A DNA stretch of 37,279 bases from Prolixibacteraceae bacterium (GCA_025355875.1 JANXYV010000125.1:1-37279); one strand, 5' to 3'. Positions 1 through 9,083 are shown, counted from the stretch's first letter. Numbers and translations: made by a program. The notes: a model not told the origin generated them from the letters alone.

Positions 1-349
1 CAAGAGTAAGGATCAAGGCTATATTTAACAAGCTTTTACAATTGTTAAAAAGTCGAGCGTACACCCGTAAGTGAGCATTATAATTTCTGCCTGTGATGCC
101 AAATCTTCTGCAAAGCCAGTAAAATTCATTTTGGAATTTGATTCTGTTGTTCCTTTATTTTCAAGCACTTGTATAAAAATAATTCGGAAAACGATTTTTG
201 AAGCTGAAGGGTTCAAAAAATGGCAGAAACAACTACTTTTCATTTATCAGATCCAACTTAAAACAGACATAAAAACCTATTTTGTGCCCTGTTTGTGACC
301 CAAAAAATAAAAAACCTCTTAACTTTCAGTGAGTTAAGAGGCTTTAAAG
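1..349. other. Left-edge stretch without a recognisable gene
   Basis: Short overlapping open frames occur on both strands here, but none gives a protein I recognise and none has a convincing start or domain. The only structured element is the tRNA terminator at its right end. A gene lying mostly outside the window cannot be excluded. Confidence 0.5.
310..345 (-). terminator. Intrinsic terminator of tRNA-Leu
   Basis: A perfect 10-bp stem (315-324 pairing with 332-341, seven-base loop) is followed on the minus strand by a run of T. It lies a few bases past the 3' end of the tRNA, so it is read as the tRNA terminator. Confidence 0.85.
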
Positions 350-433
350 TACCCGAAGCCGGAATCGAACCGGCACGATATTGCTATCACTGGATTTTGA
401 GTCCAGCGCGTCTACCAATTCCGCCATTCGGGC
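350..433 (-). tRNA. tRNA-Leu (anticodon CAA)
   Basis: The minus strand folds into a class II tRNA. The acceptor stem is GCCCGAA with TTCGGGT (one G-U pair at the end), the D-arm contains TTGGTAGACGC, and the anticodon stem CTGGA/TCCAG encloses the loop CTCAAAA, giving anticodon CAA for UUG codons. A long variable arm typical of leucine tRNAs follows, then a T-arm with GGTTCGATTCC. The discriminator is A. CCA is not encoded and must be added after transcription. The gene stands alone, with its own promoter on the right and terminator on the left. Confidence 0.96.
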
Positions 434-451
434 TTATTTGTAAACAGGCTG

Positions 452-481
452 CAAAAATAATGGAAAATTCCTTTGCGCAAA
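452..481 (-). promoter_or_regulatory. Bacteroidota-type promoter of tRNA-Leu
   Basis: On the minus strand a -33-like TTTG (478-481) and a perfect -7 box TATTTTTG (452-459, consensus TAnnTTTG) are separated by 18 bases. The predicted start of transcription falls about ten bases before the tRNA 5' end. Confidence 0.55.
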
Positions 482-578
482 AGATTTTACCCATTATTTG
501 CCAATAAGTTGTAAGCTTCTGATTTGATTGAACTTCGCAGAATATACGATCAATCATAAGCAAAATTCATAATTTTTA

Positions 579-586
579 TACCTTTA
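579..586 (+). promoter_or_regulatory. Possible -7 box upstream of the ECF sigma gene
   Basis: TACCTTTA matches TAnnTTTG except for the last base and lies about 40 bases before the start codon at 625. No convincing -33 element is visible at the right distance, so this is weak support for a promoter in 540-600. Confidence 0.3.
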
Positions 587-624
587 GCCTGAATCTCAAA
601 ACCAATGCTTTAACCCACGAACCT

Positions 625-1224
625 ATGGATGAGAACGAAGATAAAGAATTGTACCAAAAACTTAAACTTGGAGACGAACGCGCATTTCAGGTCATATTCC
701 GGAAATACTATCCGGCGATGTGTTCGTTTGCTTACCAATTCCTGAAAGACAGCGAACTTGCAGAGGAGACTGTTCAGGATATGTTCGTCAGGATCTGGGA
801 AAAGCGCGAGTTGTTAACTATCGAAACATCCGTCAGACATTATCTATTCCGGTCGATCCGGAATCATTGCCTCAATCAGATTCAGCACGAAAAAATTAAA
901 CATAAGTATGCCGGTATGGTGCTCGAAAACAGTGCACAGGAAATCAATCCCGAAGATTTTTATATCGAAGTTGATCTTGCCAGACGCATCGAACAAAGCA
1001 TCGGTTCACTACCGCCCAAACGGCAGGAGATCTTCCGGCTCAGTCGAGAACAAGGTTTGAAATACAAGGAAATAGCTGAAGTTCTAAATATTTCGGTAAA
1101 GACCGTTGAAGCACAAATGGGTTTGGCGCTAAAACATTTGCGCGATGAACTAAAGGATTTTAGCAATCACTTTATGACCTTATTGGTCATTTTATACAAA
1201 TCGCGATTTGCGAATAAGGGTTAA
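625..1224 (+). CDS. ECF RNA polymerase sigma factor, FecI/RpoE-like
   Basis: A 199-residue sigma-70 family factor with only regions 2 and 4. Region 2 lies near residues 20-90 (FRKYYPAMCSFAYQFLKD, then the TVQDMFVRIWEK core-binding and -10 recognition part). Region 4 lies near residues 130-180 (SLPPKRQEIFRLSREQGLKY followed by the helix-turn-helix KEIAEVLNISVKTVEAQM). In Bacteroidota such factors usually sit beside a FecR anti-sigma gene and respond to a signal from an outer-membrane protein. Here the FecR gene follows after 12 bases, giving a typical sigma/anti-sigma operon. Two STN-domain genes follow instead of a SusC-type barrel. The targets are not visible, but the downstream genes are the obvious candidates. 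Confidence 0.93.
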   Translation: MDENEDKELYQKLKLGDERAFQVIFRKYYPAMCSFAYQFLKDSELAEETVQDMFVRIWEKRELLTIETSVRHYLFRSIRNHCLNQIQHEKIKHKYAGMVLENSAQEINPEDFYIEVDLARRIEQSIGSLPPKRQEIFRLSREQGLKYKEIAEVLNISVKTVEAQMGLALKHLRDELKDFSNHFMTLLVILYKSRFANKG

Positions 1225-1236
1225 TCAATTGCTTAA

Positions 1237-2265
1237 ATGTCATATGAACGTATGAAGACAAAACATCACATAGAAGATCAGGATTGGGAAGTACTCGCCA
1301 AATCAATTTACGACAAAAAACCGGCAGCTGAAACCGACCAAGTTCCAGCTGCCATGGAAAGCTTCTCGCCTGCTGAAAAAAAACAAATTCAGGAAATGGC
1401 CAGACAGGTCGATTTGTTTTTTGAACAGAAAAAATATCCGTCGGAACAAGCCTGGAACAAGGTGAACAGGCGCATTTCCGAACAAAAATCCACGCGAAAG
1501 AGTACCATCAGGAACCTAATCCATCATCCAATTTTCAGGATGGCGGCGGCAATTCTCTTTGCAGCGATGCTGCTGGTTTCGGGATATGAAGTTTATTACC
1601 GGTCGTCGGGCAAACAGATGCTTGAAATTGCGACAACCAATCAGATCCTGAAAACATTTGCCCTTCCCGACGGAACCCTGGTCAGCCTGAACAATGATAC
1701 CAAAATAAGCTATCCGGCTGTTTTTACCGGAAATATCCGCGAGGTTTCCATCGAAGGCGAAGCTTTTTTTCAGGTAAAACCAAATAAAGAAAAACCATTT
1801 ATTATCCATGCAGGAAATGCACAGATTAAAGTTCTTGGTACCAGCTTTAATGTAAATGCTTATCCAGCAGCAAAATCGGTCGAGGTAATTGTTGAAACCG
1901 GCAAAGTTCAGGTTTTAAACAAAATATCCGGAACCAACGAACTCATCCTGACCCCGGGCGAAAAAGGAACTTTGGTTTATTCCGGCAATTCCTTGCTGAA
2001 ATCGACCAACCAAGATCCAAATTTTCAGGCCTGGAAAACCCGAAACCTGATTTTTAAGGCAACTTCGCTTTCCGAAGTCATTAGAAATCTGGAAAAGGTT
2101 TATAAAGTAAACATACGCTTAGCCGATCCCCGGCTAAATGAACTTCTCCTGACTGCTCAATTCAACGACTATCCCCTCGATTTTATCCTGAAAGTGATTG
2201 AAACAACGTTCGATATTGAGGCTAGTGTGGTCGATGGGCAGTATATTTTAAAAGCACGATCTTAA
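1237..2265 (+). CDS. FecR-family anti-sigma factor
   Basis: A 342-residue inner-membrane protein. A cytoplasmic N-terminal part of about 95 residues, expected to hold the sigma factor, precedes one membrane segment near residues 97-119 (IFRMAAAILFAAMLLVSGYE). A periplasmic FecR domain follows around residues 125-230, including LPDGTLVSLNNDTKISYP and VLGTSFNVNAYP. The C-terminus is DUF4974-like, around 268-340, including FKATSLSEVIRNLEKVYKV. In characterised Fec systems this periplasmic part receives a signal from a TonB-dependent transducer. Here the next two genes each carry an STN domain and are the likely partners (inference). Confidence 0.92.
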   Translation: MSYERMKTKHHIEDQDWEVLAKSIYDKKPAAETDQVPAAMESFSPAEKKQIQEMARQVDLFFEQKKYPSEQAWNKVNRRISEQKSTRKSTIRNLIHHPIFRMAAAILFAAMLLVSGYEVYYRSSGKQMLEIATTNQILKTFALPDGTLVSLNNDTKISYPAVFTGNIREVSIEGEAFFQVKPNKEKPFIIHAGNAQIKVLGTSFNVNAYPAAKSVEVIVETGKVQVLNKISGTNELILTPGEKGTLVYSGNSLLKSTNQDPNFQAWKTRNLIFKATSLSEVIRNLEKVYKVNIRLADPRLNELLLTAQFNDYPLDFILKVIETTFDIEASVVDGQYILKARS

Positions 2266-2284
2266 AATTTAAGATGAATAAGCC

Positions 2285-3910
2285 ATGAAAACAATTCGAA
2301 TAAAACCCTATCTATTAAGTATTCTGATCTTGACTCTGTTGCAAACAGTGCCAAATCACACATACAGTCAGATCCAAACCCCAAAAGAAACCGACCAGGG
2401 AACGCAGAAAAAGGTTGAACAGGGATCGAAAGAGGACCAGACTCCAAATATCCTCAATCAGAACATCAGTATTTATGCTGAAAACGAGCCGCTTTCTACA
2501 GTAATTAAACGTATTTGCGATTATCTGAAACTGGACTATACTTATAATTCGCAGATGTTGGATGGGAAAAAAATCAACCTGAACGTATCGAACAAGTCCA
2601 TCAAGTATGTATTGGATCAGTTGATGAAAGACTTCTATCTTCTGTTTGAAATTCAGGACAATGTTTTGGTTGTACGTGATTATGTGCCACTGGATAAGAG
2701 TATTACTTATAACCAAAAAATACAGAACTACGCTAATCAGAGCGGCTTTATCTTCAATAATCCAAAGAAAAAGTCGATCACAATCAAGTTCAAAACATCC
2801 AGCAACCTTATCATCATTCCGGTAGCCATCAATAAATCTGACACCCTGAATTTCATTCTGGACACTGGGGTCAAATACCCGATCATTACTGAGCTTCCAT
2901 TTGTAAACAAGCTAAACTTAAATTATCTCCAACCCATTAACGTGAAGGGACTCGGAGAAGGAGAACAGCTTACCGCATACAAATCGGGAAACAATACCAT
3001 CAATATCAACGGCATGGTGGCTTTTAATCAGGAAATTCATATGATCATCAACGAGAATTTTCAGATTTCACACATCCTGGGAATCCCGGTCCATGGTTTA
3101 ATCGGATTCAACCTGTTTAAGGATTACGTCGTTAAAATTGATTACGAAGAACATACGATAACCTTAATAAAACCTGAATATTTCAGCTATAAAGAAAGGA
3201 GTAAAGATATTGTCCTTCCGATTATTTTTGAGCAAAACAAACCTTTTGTAACCACCAATATCGTGACTGATAAAAACGAGGATGTTCCGGTAAAGCTATT
3301 GGTGGATACCGGTGCCAGCGATGCTCTTTGGCTATCGCCTCATTCCGACAGCCGCATATCGCTCCCTGAGAACAGTGTCGAAACTTTTCTGGGCCGCGGA
3401 TTGAATGGCGATTTGTTTGGGAAAAAAGGCCGTATAGGGGCAATTTGGGTTGGTCCGCTGGTTTTGTACGAACCGATCGTAGCCTTCCCTGATAATGACT
3501 TGGTTGATCAGTTGATCGGCGACAACAAACGTAATGGAACACTCGGAGCAGAAATCCTGCGGCGTTTTTTCGTTACAATGGATTATCCAAATAAACGACT
3601 TATCCTCCGGCCAAACAGCAACCTGAAAGATGAGTTCAATTACAACATGAGTGGTATGGAAGTTACCAATCCGATGCCCGGAATACCAATCTTCCTGGTC
3701 AGCAATATCCGGATGAATTCTCCGGCCTATTATGCCGGAATTCAGGAAAACGACCAGATTATTGCATTAAATAACGCCAGCCACAAGTCCTTAACTTTAA
3801 ATGATATAAATTTACTGTTCCAAAGTCAGGAAGATAAACGTGTAAAAATGACTATTCTTCGGAACGGGGAACAGATTAAAACAGAATTCTTCCTGAAGAA
3901 AATGTTTTAA
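2285..3910 (+). CDS. Exported STN / double aspartyl protease / PDZ protein
   Basis: A 541-residue protein with a signal peptide (about residues 1-28, hydrophobic core YLLSILILTLLQTV). An STN domain follows at about 59-130 (ISIYAENEPLSTVIKRICDY). Two retropepsin-like halves come next. The first has LDTG at Asp193 and a later IPVHGLIGFNLFKDYVV segment. The second has VDTGAS at Asp341 and a later GTLGAEILRRFFVTMDY segment. A PDZ-like region at about 470-541 (SPAYYAGIQENDQIIALNNA) closes the chain. Two DTG motifs in one chain could form the catalytic dyad, pepsin-fashion. The first is DTGV rather than DTGA/S, so its activity is less certain. Periplasmic or surface location is inferred. It lies 19 bases after fecR and one base before the next gene. 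Confidence 0.85.
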   Translation: MKTIRIKPYLLSILILTLLQTVPNHTYSQIQTPKETDQGTQKKVEQGSKEDQTPNILNQNISIYAENEPLSTVIKRICDYLKLDYTYNSQMLDGKKINLNVSNKSIKYVLDQLMKDFYLLFEIQDNVLVVRDYVPLDKSITYNQKIQNYANQSGFIFNNPKKKSITIKFKTSSNLIIIPVAINKSDTLNFILDTGVKYPIITELPFVNKLNLNYLQPINVKGLGEGEQLTAYKSGNNTININGMVAFNQEIHMIINENFQISHILGIPVHGLIGFNLFKDYVVKIDYEEHTITLIKPEYFSYKERSKDIVLPIIFEQNKPFVTTNIVTDKNEDVPVKLLVDTGASDALWLSPHSDSRISLPENSVETFLGRGLNGDLFGKKGRIGAIWVGPLVLYEPIVAFPDNDLVDQLIGDNKRNGTLGAEILRRFFVTMDYPNKRLILRPNSNLKDEFNYNMSGMEVTNPMPGIPIFLVSNIRMNSPAYYAGIQENDQIIALNNASHKSLTLNDINLLFQSQEDKRVKMTILRNGEQIKTEFFLKKMF

Positions 3911-3911
3911 A

Positions 3912-5477
3912 ATGAAACCAGCCTGCGGAGTTTTCCTTCTTGTTTTCCTTTTGTCGCTCAGGATTGCCTGTGCACAAGAGGAAAACAGTTCCGTGCTGGA
4001 TAAAAAAATCAAACTCGAAATTCAAAACCAGTCCATTACATCCATTCTTGATTCGATTTCATCCCAGGCACACGTTTTTTTTTCGTACGATGCGATACTG
4101 ATCGAAGCCGATAAAAAAACCAACCTTTCGGTTGCCGGAGTGCGCCTTGCCGAGACACTTGATACACTTCTGCATGCAAGGTTTGAATATCAGGTACTTG
4201 GCGATCAGATTATCATTGCCAAACATGTTGAATCCAAACCCCAAATTGAATCCAGGGACGAAAAAGCAAAGACAATTAGGTTTCTGGGTCGGGTCATCGA
4301 TCGGGAGGAAAAGGAAGTTTTACCCTTCACCAGTATTTCTATTCTGCGCAGCCATATCGGGACCGTTTCGAACATGGACGGAGATTTCGAACTGAAAATC
4401 CCGGAACCGATGAACCGCGATACGATCGTCTTTTCGCACATTGGCTACCGGCAATACAGGAAGCCAATCAGCGAAATTGCCGGCGACAGTTGCACCATAT
4501 ACCTTCAGCCAATTTCGGTACAGCTCAAAGAAATCAAAGTAATGGTGATCGATCCCGAGAATATTGTCGATAAAATCATTTCAAAGATATCATTGAATTA
4601 TCCGCAAGATCCTGAACTCATGACCGCCTTTTACCGGGAAGTCCTGAAACAGGACACCAAATATATTGACATCGCGGAGGCAGTGGTTGAAATCAGAAAA
4701 ACACCTTACGACAATTCGGCGGAAGATAAGGTGAAGGTGGTGAAAGGACGGCGAAGCCGCAATGTGCAGGCTTTTCAGTATGTCGATTTCAAAATTCAGG
4801 GCGGTCCGTATTACATTACCAAACTCGATGTGATCAAAACGATTGACAACTTTCTTGACCCTCAATTCCGGGATATCTACAAGTATTCGCTCGACGAAAT
4901 TGTCGAGCTGGATGAACGCAGCACCTATGTCATCCGGTTTAAACCCAGGGAAAAAATAGATGATCCAAGCTATCAGGGCAAATTGTTTGTGGATATGTCA
5001 ACTCTTGCGCTGGTTCAGGCTCAGTTCAGCCTGAGCCGGTCGGGCCTGAAATATGCAGAGCAATCGCTCATCAAAAAGAAGCCGAAAGATTATTTCGTGC
5101 GACCGTTAGTTGCCGATTACCAGGTGAGTTACCGGCGGGCAAACAATAAATGGCACCTTAGCATGGCCCAGACTTCCGTAAAATTCAAGGTGAAAAGCAA
5201 AAAAGAAAAGGTCAATTCAACGTTTCACACCGTTTCCGATTTACTGATCACCGATTTTACGCCCAATGCAGGACCTCACTTTAAAAGGGACGAAGTATTT
5301 AGCCCGAAAGACATCTTTACCGAAACCATCACAAGTTACGATAAAGACTTCTGGGGAAGTTACAACATTATCAAACCGACGGAAGAACTGCAGGAAGCGC
5401 TGCACAATTATTACCTGAAAAATGATTCCCTGTTCAGAGTAAACGAAAAGGAAAATCAGGTAAAGAATAAAAAATAA
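3912..5477 (+). CDS. Exported STN / CarboxypepD_reg-like domain protein
   Basis: A 521-residue protein with a signal peptide (residues 1-21, ending CAQ). An STN domain lies at about 32-104 (QNQSITSILDSISSQAHVFF). A carboxypeptidase-D-regulatory-like beta-sandwich spans about 122-200 (RFLGRVIDREEKEVLPFTSI, with the typical GTVSNMDGDFELKIP). A long unassigned C-terminal region begins with LMTAFYREVLKQDTKYIDIAE. STN plus CarboxypepD_reg is the usual front half of a SusC-like receptor, but the expected plug and barrel are missing. The chain continues instead into a region seen in barrel-less Bacteroidota surface proteins. The gene starts one base after the protease stop codon, so the two are almost certainly cotranscribed. 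Function is unknown; a sensor or accessory role in Fec-type signalling is inference. Confidence 0.8.
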   Translation: MKPACGVFLLVFLLSLRIACAQEENSSVLDKKIKLEIQNQSITSILDSISSQAHVFFSYDAILIEADKKTNLSVAGVRLAETLDTLLHARFEYQVLGDQIIIAKHVESKPQIESRDEKAKTIRFLGRVIDREEKEVLPFTSISILRSHIGTVSNMDGDFELKIPEPMNRDTIVFSHIGYRQYRKPISEIAGDSCTIYLQPISVQLKEIKVMVIDPENIVDKIISKISLNYPQDPELMTAFYREVLKQDTKYIDIAEAVVEIRKTPYDNSAEDKVKVVKGRRSRNVQAFQYVDFKIQGGPYYITKLDVIKTIDNFLDPQFRDIYKYSLDEIVELDERSTYVIRFKPREKIDDPSYQGKLFVDMSTLALVQAQFSLSRSGLKYAEQSLIKKKPKDYFVRPLVADYQVSYRRANNKWHLSMAQTSVKFKVKSKKEKVNSTFHTVSDLLITDFTPNAGPHFKRDEVFSPKDIFTETITSYDKDFWGSYNIIKPTEELQEALHNYYLKNDSLFRVNEKENQVKNKK

Positions 5478-5666
5478 CTTGAGCAACAGATTTAAGGATT
5501 TATACTTTGGAGGGAATTTAAAAAAAAGAGCGAAGACGAACACCCGAACTTTAGAATGGCTCTTTCGATTTTAACGTTTCTTCAATTCCAATTCTGAACT
5601 AGTATTTAACCATTCACCATTAATTCAAACATTCGCTTCGCCGCTTATTCAAATATACGGAATATT

Positions 5667-7397
5667 TTATTTTTTGTGATAAGCCGGAAGACATTTTTTA
5701 CAGCCATCGTAATTCTTTTTCAACGCCCCTTCGAGCAGGAAATAGCCCCTCTGGTGAACTTCGTAGGTATCCATGATGGAATCGCAGCCTGCCTTATGAA
5801 TTTCGTTGTTATTGATATTGACCACATATTTCGGAACCGGAAAAATGATCTCGCTTAATTCTTCAAAATGCGCATCAGCGGCCACGATGGCTTCCGAATC
5901 TGTGATTTCCAGCTTTTTGAGTTCAACCTTCATTGTCCATGGAATATCAGGCGGATCGATGTTTAAACCCGGTGTGACTGGCACTGAGCCGATGGAACCG
6001 GCCATTTTCGAAAGGTCGAAAGAGAATTTGGGTGAAACCACATAGGGCGGAATAGAATCAAGAATCTTCGTTTTATATTTGTCGACGAGCATATCGGCAA
6101 TCTTCGCGGGCAATTTCAGGAAAATACAATCGGTTCCGATAAAATCGCTCAGCCTGAAATCGAAGTCGACAACTTTGCACTTTAGTACGCCTTCCTTTTC
6201 GTCTAAAACAATCTTTCCGGTACAACTCCTGATCCAAATGTTTTTAATAGGAACCCAAATATCGAAAACCTTGATTGTTTTCCGTTCCTTCATAATGGTA
6301 ATATCGTCTTCCCAGGGAGTACATTCGTCAGGGATGAAACCTGAGGTATCTACTTTCAATTCATGTTCAACAGTAACGAACATCCGGAGTCGGACGATCA
6401 AATCAAAGCTAAGGTTGAGAATGGATACCAGATTACCTGCATGAATGTCAAAAGTTGGCATATTTCTGAAATCCACATCAATGGTGTAATCGAAATCACT
6501 TCCCAGATAGGAGACATTTTCATCGATGAATCCAAGACTCGCAAATTTAATGGTAGTTGATCCAATAAAATTAATGATATCAGTCAGAACGCCAAGCACA
6601 TCATCTACCAGATCAATATGAAAAGTTTCTGTTTTCTGAAAGTTTTTAGGCAAGTTCGTATGCTCCCAGAAGAATTTGAATACTTTGTTCATTGCCATTT
6701 CCGAGACCGCAATACCTGCACTGCAATTCCGGGCAAAATCGGTTAACTGGGCTGCATCTCCTCCCGCATAGTGCATCAGGTTAAATGCAGCCACCATTGA
6801 TTCGGAACTTACTGTTTTGAGTGCCATCAGTTGGATATTAAACTTGTTGGCCTCGATTTGGTTTGTATACGGCAAAAAGGTGTCAACCGAAGGCAGTGCT
6901 ACTGCAAAATGGTTCTCTTTTTTTGCGAAATAGTCGTGAACAGCCTTTTCAATAAGGGGATTAATCACCAGGGTAATCGACTCGTCCAAGGTGTACTGAG
7001 TTTTGATGCGAAGTTCATTGACTATGCAGGTTTCAAACTTCAGGCAAAACTGGTCATTTTCATTCGAAATCGGAACAAGCACCGAACAGGCGAGATCAAA
7101 TTTGAGTTCCAGTCCTTCCCAAAACCAGAAATAGCACCTGACATCAAACGAAACGCCAATTTGGTTATTTTCCTGAAAGTCGATAAATGGCTCGTAATTA
7201 AGTTTAAAGCGGTAATCCAGGTTCAGAAAGCGGCGCAAATCGGTGGGGATTTTGGCCAATTGTTCAGGCTTTATCCGGGTGCTCAGATCTTCATGCCCAT
7301 TGAACGTAAAAAATCCATTATACAAAAGCGCTCCGGAAATCTGGCTTAGGAATTTCTCGTTGAGCAACAAAACGACATCATATCCTGCAGTTTTCAT
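5667..7397 (-). CDS. Conserved hypothetical protein with C-terminal His/Cys cluster (paralogue A)
   Basis: A 576-residue protein of unknown function with no signal peptide, paralogous to the gene just upstream (7415-9025). Shared blocks include the N-terminus (GYDVVLLLNEKFLSQISGAL), EPFIDF near residue 70, FKFFWEHTN, LGFIDENVSYL and VDTSGFIPDECTPWEDDITI. The last 50 residues contain YVVNINNNEIHKAGC, then GCKKC and a late His, giving candidate metal ligands His534, Cys538, Cys566 and Cys569. That spacing resembles the zinc module annotated as Ada metal-binding in many bacterial proteins. The long amphipathic body, with no catalytic motif, recalls TULIP/P47-type lipid-binding proteins, but this fold is a guess. 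It follows its paralogue by 17 bases on the same strand. Confidence 0.75.
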   Translation of the reverse strand: MKTAGYDVVLLLNEKFLSQISGALLYNGFFTFNGHEDLSTRIKPEQLAKIPTDLRRFLNLDYRFKLNYEPFIDFQENNQIGVSFDVRCYFWFWEGLELKFDLACSVLVPISNENDQFCLKFETCIVNELRIKTQYTLDESITLVINPLIEKAVHDYFAKKENHFAVALPSVDTFLPYTNQIEANKFNIQLMALKTVSSESMVAAFNLMHYAGGDAAQLTDFARNCSAGIAVSEMAMNKVFKFFWEHTNLPKNFQKTETFHIDLVDDVLGVLTDIINFIGSTTIKFASLGFIDENVSYLGSDFDYTIDVDFRNMPTFDIHAGNLVSILNLSFDLIVRLRMFVTVEHELKVDTSGFIPDECTPWEDDITIMKERKTIKVFDIWVPIKNIWIRSCTGKIVLDEKEGVLKCKVVDFDFRLSDFIGTDCIFLKLPAKIADMLVDKYKTKILDSIPPYVVSPKFSFDLSKMAGSIGSVPVTPGLNIDPPDIPWTMKVELKKLEITDSEAIVAADAHFEELSEIIFPVPKYVVNINNNEIHKAGCDSIMDTYEVHQRGYFLLEGALKKNYDGCKKCLPAYHKK

Positions 7398-7414
7398 TTT
7401 TCTTGATTTGTCGG

Positions 7415-9025
7415 TTAATTAATATGATAGGCATTCAGGCAGGTCTTGCATGCAGTGTAATTTTCGCTCAATGCCTCATAAATGACGAAGTAACCAATCC
7501 GGTTTTCCGGATCAACATCGCCCACCTGAGGACATTCAAATTTGTGGATGATCTTCGATTTTTTATTGGCAATATATAGCGGGACAGCCACCGGCAAACT
7601 TTTTAATTCATTCACAATCAGGTTGGTTTGTATCGTGATTTCATCCGGGTTAATTTCGATTAACGAATCGCTGATTGTTCCGGTGAAACCATACACATTG
7701 ACTTTCGAAAGAATTAATGAAGGCGACAGCACAATATCCGGGACCTTTTCGACGACCCGGTCCTTGATGAAGCTGATCAGTTTTTCAAGCATCCGCTGGG
7801 TCAGTCCACTGCCTTTATGTTTGAAATCAAGGGTAAAGTCGGCCTTTTTGAGCCGGATGACCAGGTTGTTGTCGTCATTAAAAACAAGTTGTCCTTCGGC
7901 ATCGGTAATTTCAAGGTAAAAGGAATCCTTCAGGCTCAAAAGTTCCTTTCGTTCATTGATTGTTTTCAGATGGATATCGTCTTGCCAGGGTGTTATTTTA
8001 TCCGGGACAAATGAACTGGTGTCGAGGTCGATTTGCTTGAAAACATCTGCGTTTACGGAGGCAAACAGATCAGTTTTCAGGACGAGTTTGCTCAGCTTCA
8101 CCACATTTTGCCCGACGAATTCAAATTCGGGTTTTGAAGTAATTTGAACCGTTCCGCCATAATCAAGGACTACATTTTCGTAGCTGGTATCCGACTCAAT
8201 GAAGCCAAGTGAAAGCACCCTCGTTGCCAGATCCACTCCTTTTTCGAGCGTGGCGTCAAAACCGATCGGAGTTTGTCCGTCAAATTTCCGGGTCTTGTTG
8301 AACGTGGTGTGATCCCACCAGAAGTTGAAAATTTCGGTTAACGTGTTTTTTTTAAGGCCAAAATAAAGTTCCTTCCCGTTTGTGTACCTTCCTGAAAGGC
8401 TTGCTGAAGGCGTATCAGCAAAGAAATTGATTCCCACTGCAAGAGTTTTTTTATCCAGAATTTTTACATCGACACGTGAAACCGGCAGTCTGGAAGCGGG
8501 ATCATCTGGCATCATTGGTAATTCGAGGCTATGCAGAGCCATCGGAATATGGAAAACCTTTAAGGTATTCTTGAAATAATCGTTCAGTAAAATGGTGAAT
8601 ATTTCATTTAGTTTCTGAATGAAGTCCCGGTGCATCTGAATTTTGTCATTCAACTTCAGACTCAGAATCAACACCTCCCATATGCTGTATTTCAGGTTTT
8701 GTGTTCCCTGGTCGAATTCGGCGTGGGCTTTCACATTTAACTCAATGTCGAGGCAAACCGGAACCCCGGTTAGGATTACCAGGTTCAATTCGCCGGAAAT
8801 ACGGATACTCACTTCGTTGGCATCCAATAAATCAACAAAGGGTTCACTCTTCACCCGAAGCTTGTAGTTAATTTTAGTGAACCCAAGCAGTTCGTCAGGA
8901 ACCCCATCGACAAAATTGTAAACTCCCTCAAATTTGATAAAGCCTTTGTAGTAAACCATTGCCAACGCTTTATTCAACAACTTTTCGTCCAGTTGGACCA
9001 GCATGTCGTAATTATTGGTTGCCAT
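7415..9025 (-). CDS. Conserved hypothetical protein with C-terminal His/Cys cluster (paralogue B)
   Basis: A 536-residue protein, first of a two-gene minus-strand unit with paralogue A. The ATG at 9025 is chosen because the longer frame starts at a TTG (9070) and the paralogue begins at the equivalent residue (NYDMLVQLDEKLLNKALAMV). Conserved landmarks are EPFVDL, FNFWWDHTTFNK, LGFIESDTSY and LDTSSFVPDKITPWQDDIHL. The tail has NKKSKIIHKFEC and ACKTCLNAYH, with candidate zinc ligands His494, Cys498, Cys526 and Cys529. There is no signal peptide, so a cytoplasmic protein is predicted. No enzyme motif is visible. A lipid-binding TULIP-like body is possible but unproven; structure prediction would decide. 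Confidence 0.75.
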   Translation of the reverse strand: MATNNYDMLVQLDEKLLNKALAMVYYKGFIKFEGVYNFVDGVPDELLGFTKINYKLRVKSEPFVDLLDANEVSIRISGELNLVILTGVPVCLDIELNVKAHAEFDQGTQNLKYSIWEVLILSLKLNDKIQMHRDFIQKLNEIFTILLNDYFKNTLKVFHIPMALHSLELPMMPDDPASRLPVSRVDVKILDKKTLAVGINFFADTPSASLSGRYTNGKELYFGLKKNTLTEIFNFWWDHTTFNKTRKFDGQTPIGFDATLEKGVDLATRVLSLGFIESDTSYENVVLDYGGTVQITSKPEFEFVGQNVVKLSKLVLKTDLFASVNADVFKQIDLDTSSFVPDKITPWQDDIHLKTINERKELLSLKDSFYLEITDAEGQLVFNDDNNLVIRLKKADFTLDFKHKGSGLTQRMLEKLISFIKDRVVEKVPDIVLSPSLILSKVNVYGFTGTISDSLIEINPDEITIQTNLIVNELKSLPVAVPLYIANKKSKIIHKFECPQVGDVDPENRIGYFVIYEALSENYTACKTCLNAYHIN

Positions 9026-9083
9026 GTTTTGATACTTTATAATGGATTTTAGAAATAGTGGAACATTCAAATTCTGCTACAAC

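Noticed and set aside
295-507. A 70-codon plus-strand frame
   Set aside because: It runs across the tRNA-Leu gene and its terminator, so it is not a protein gene.
3222-3542. A 106-codon minus-strand frame inside the protease gene
   Set aside because: It is antisense to the second DTG domain and has no recognisable features.
6831-7349. A 172-codon plus-strand frame inside paralogue A
   Set aside because: The opposite frame is conserved with its neighbour at protein level, so this frame is a shadow.
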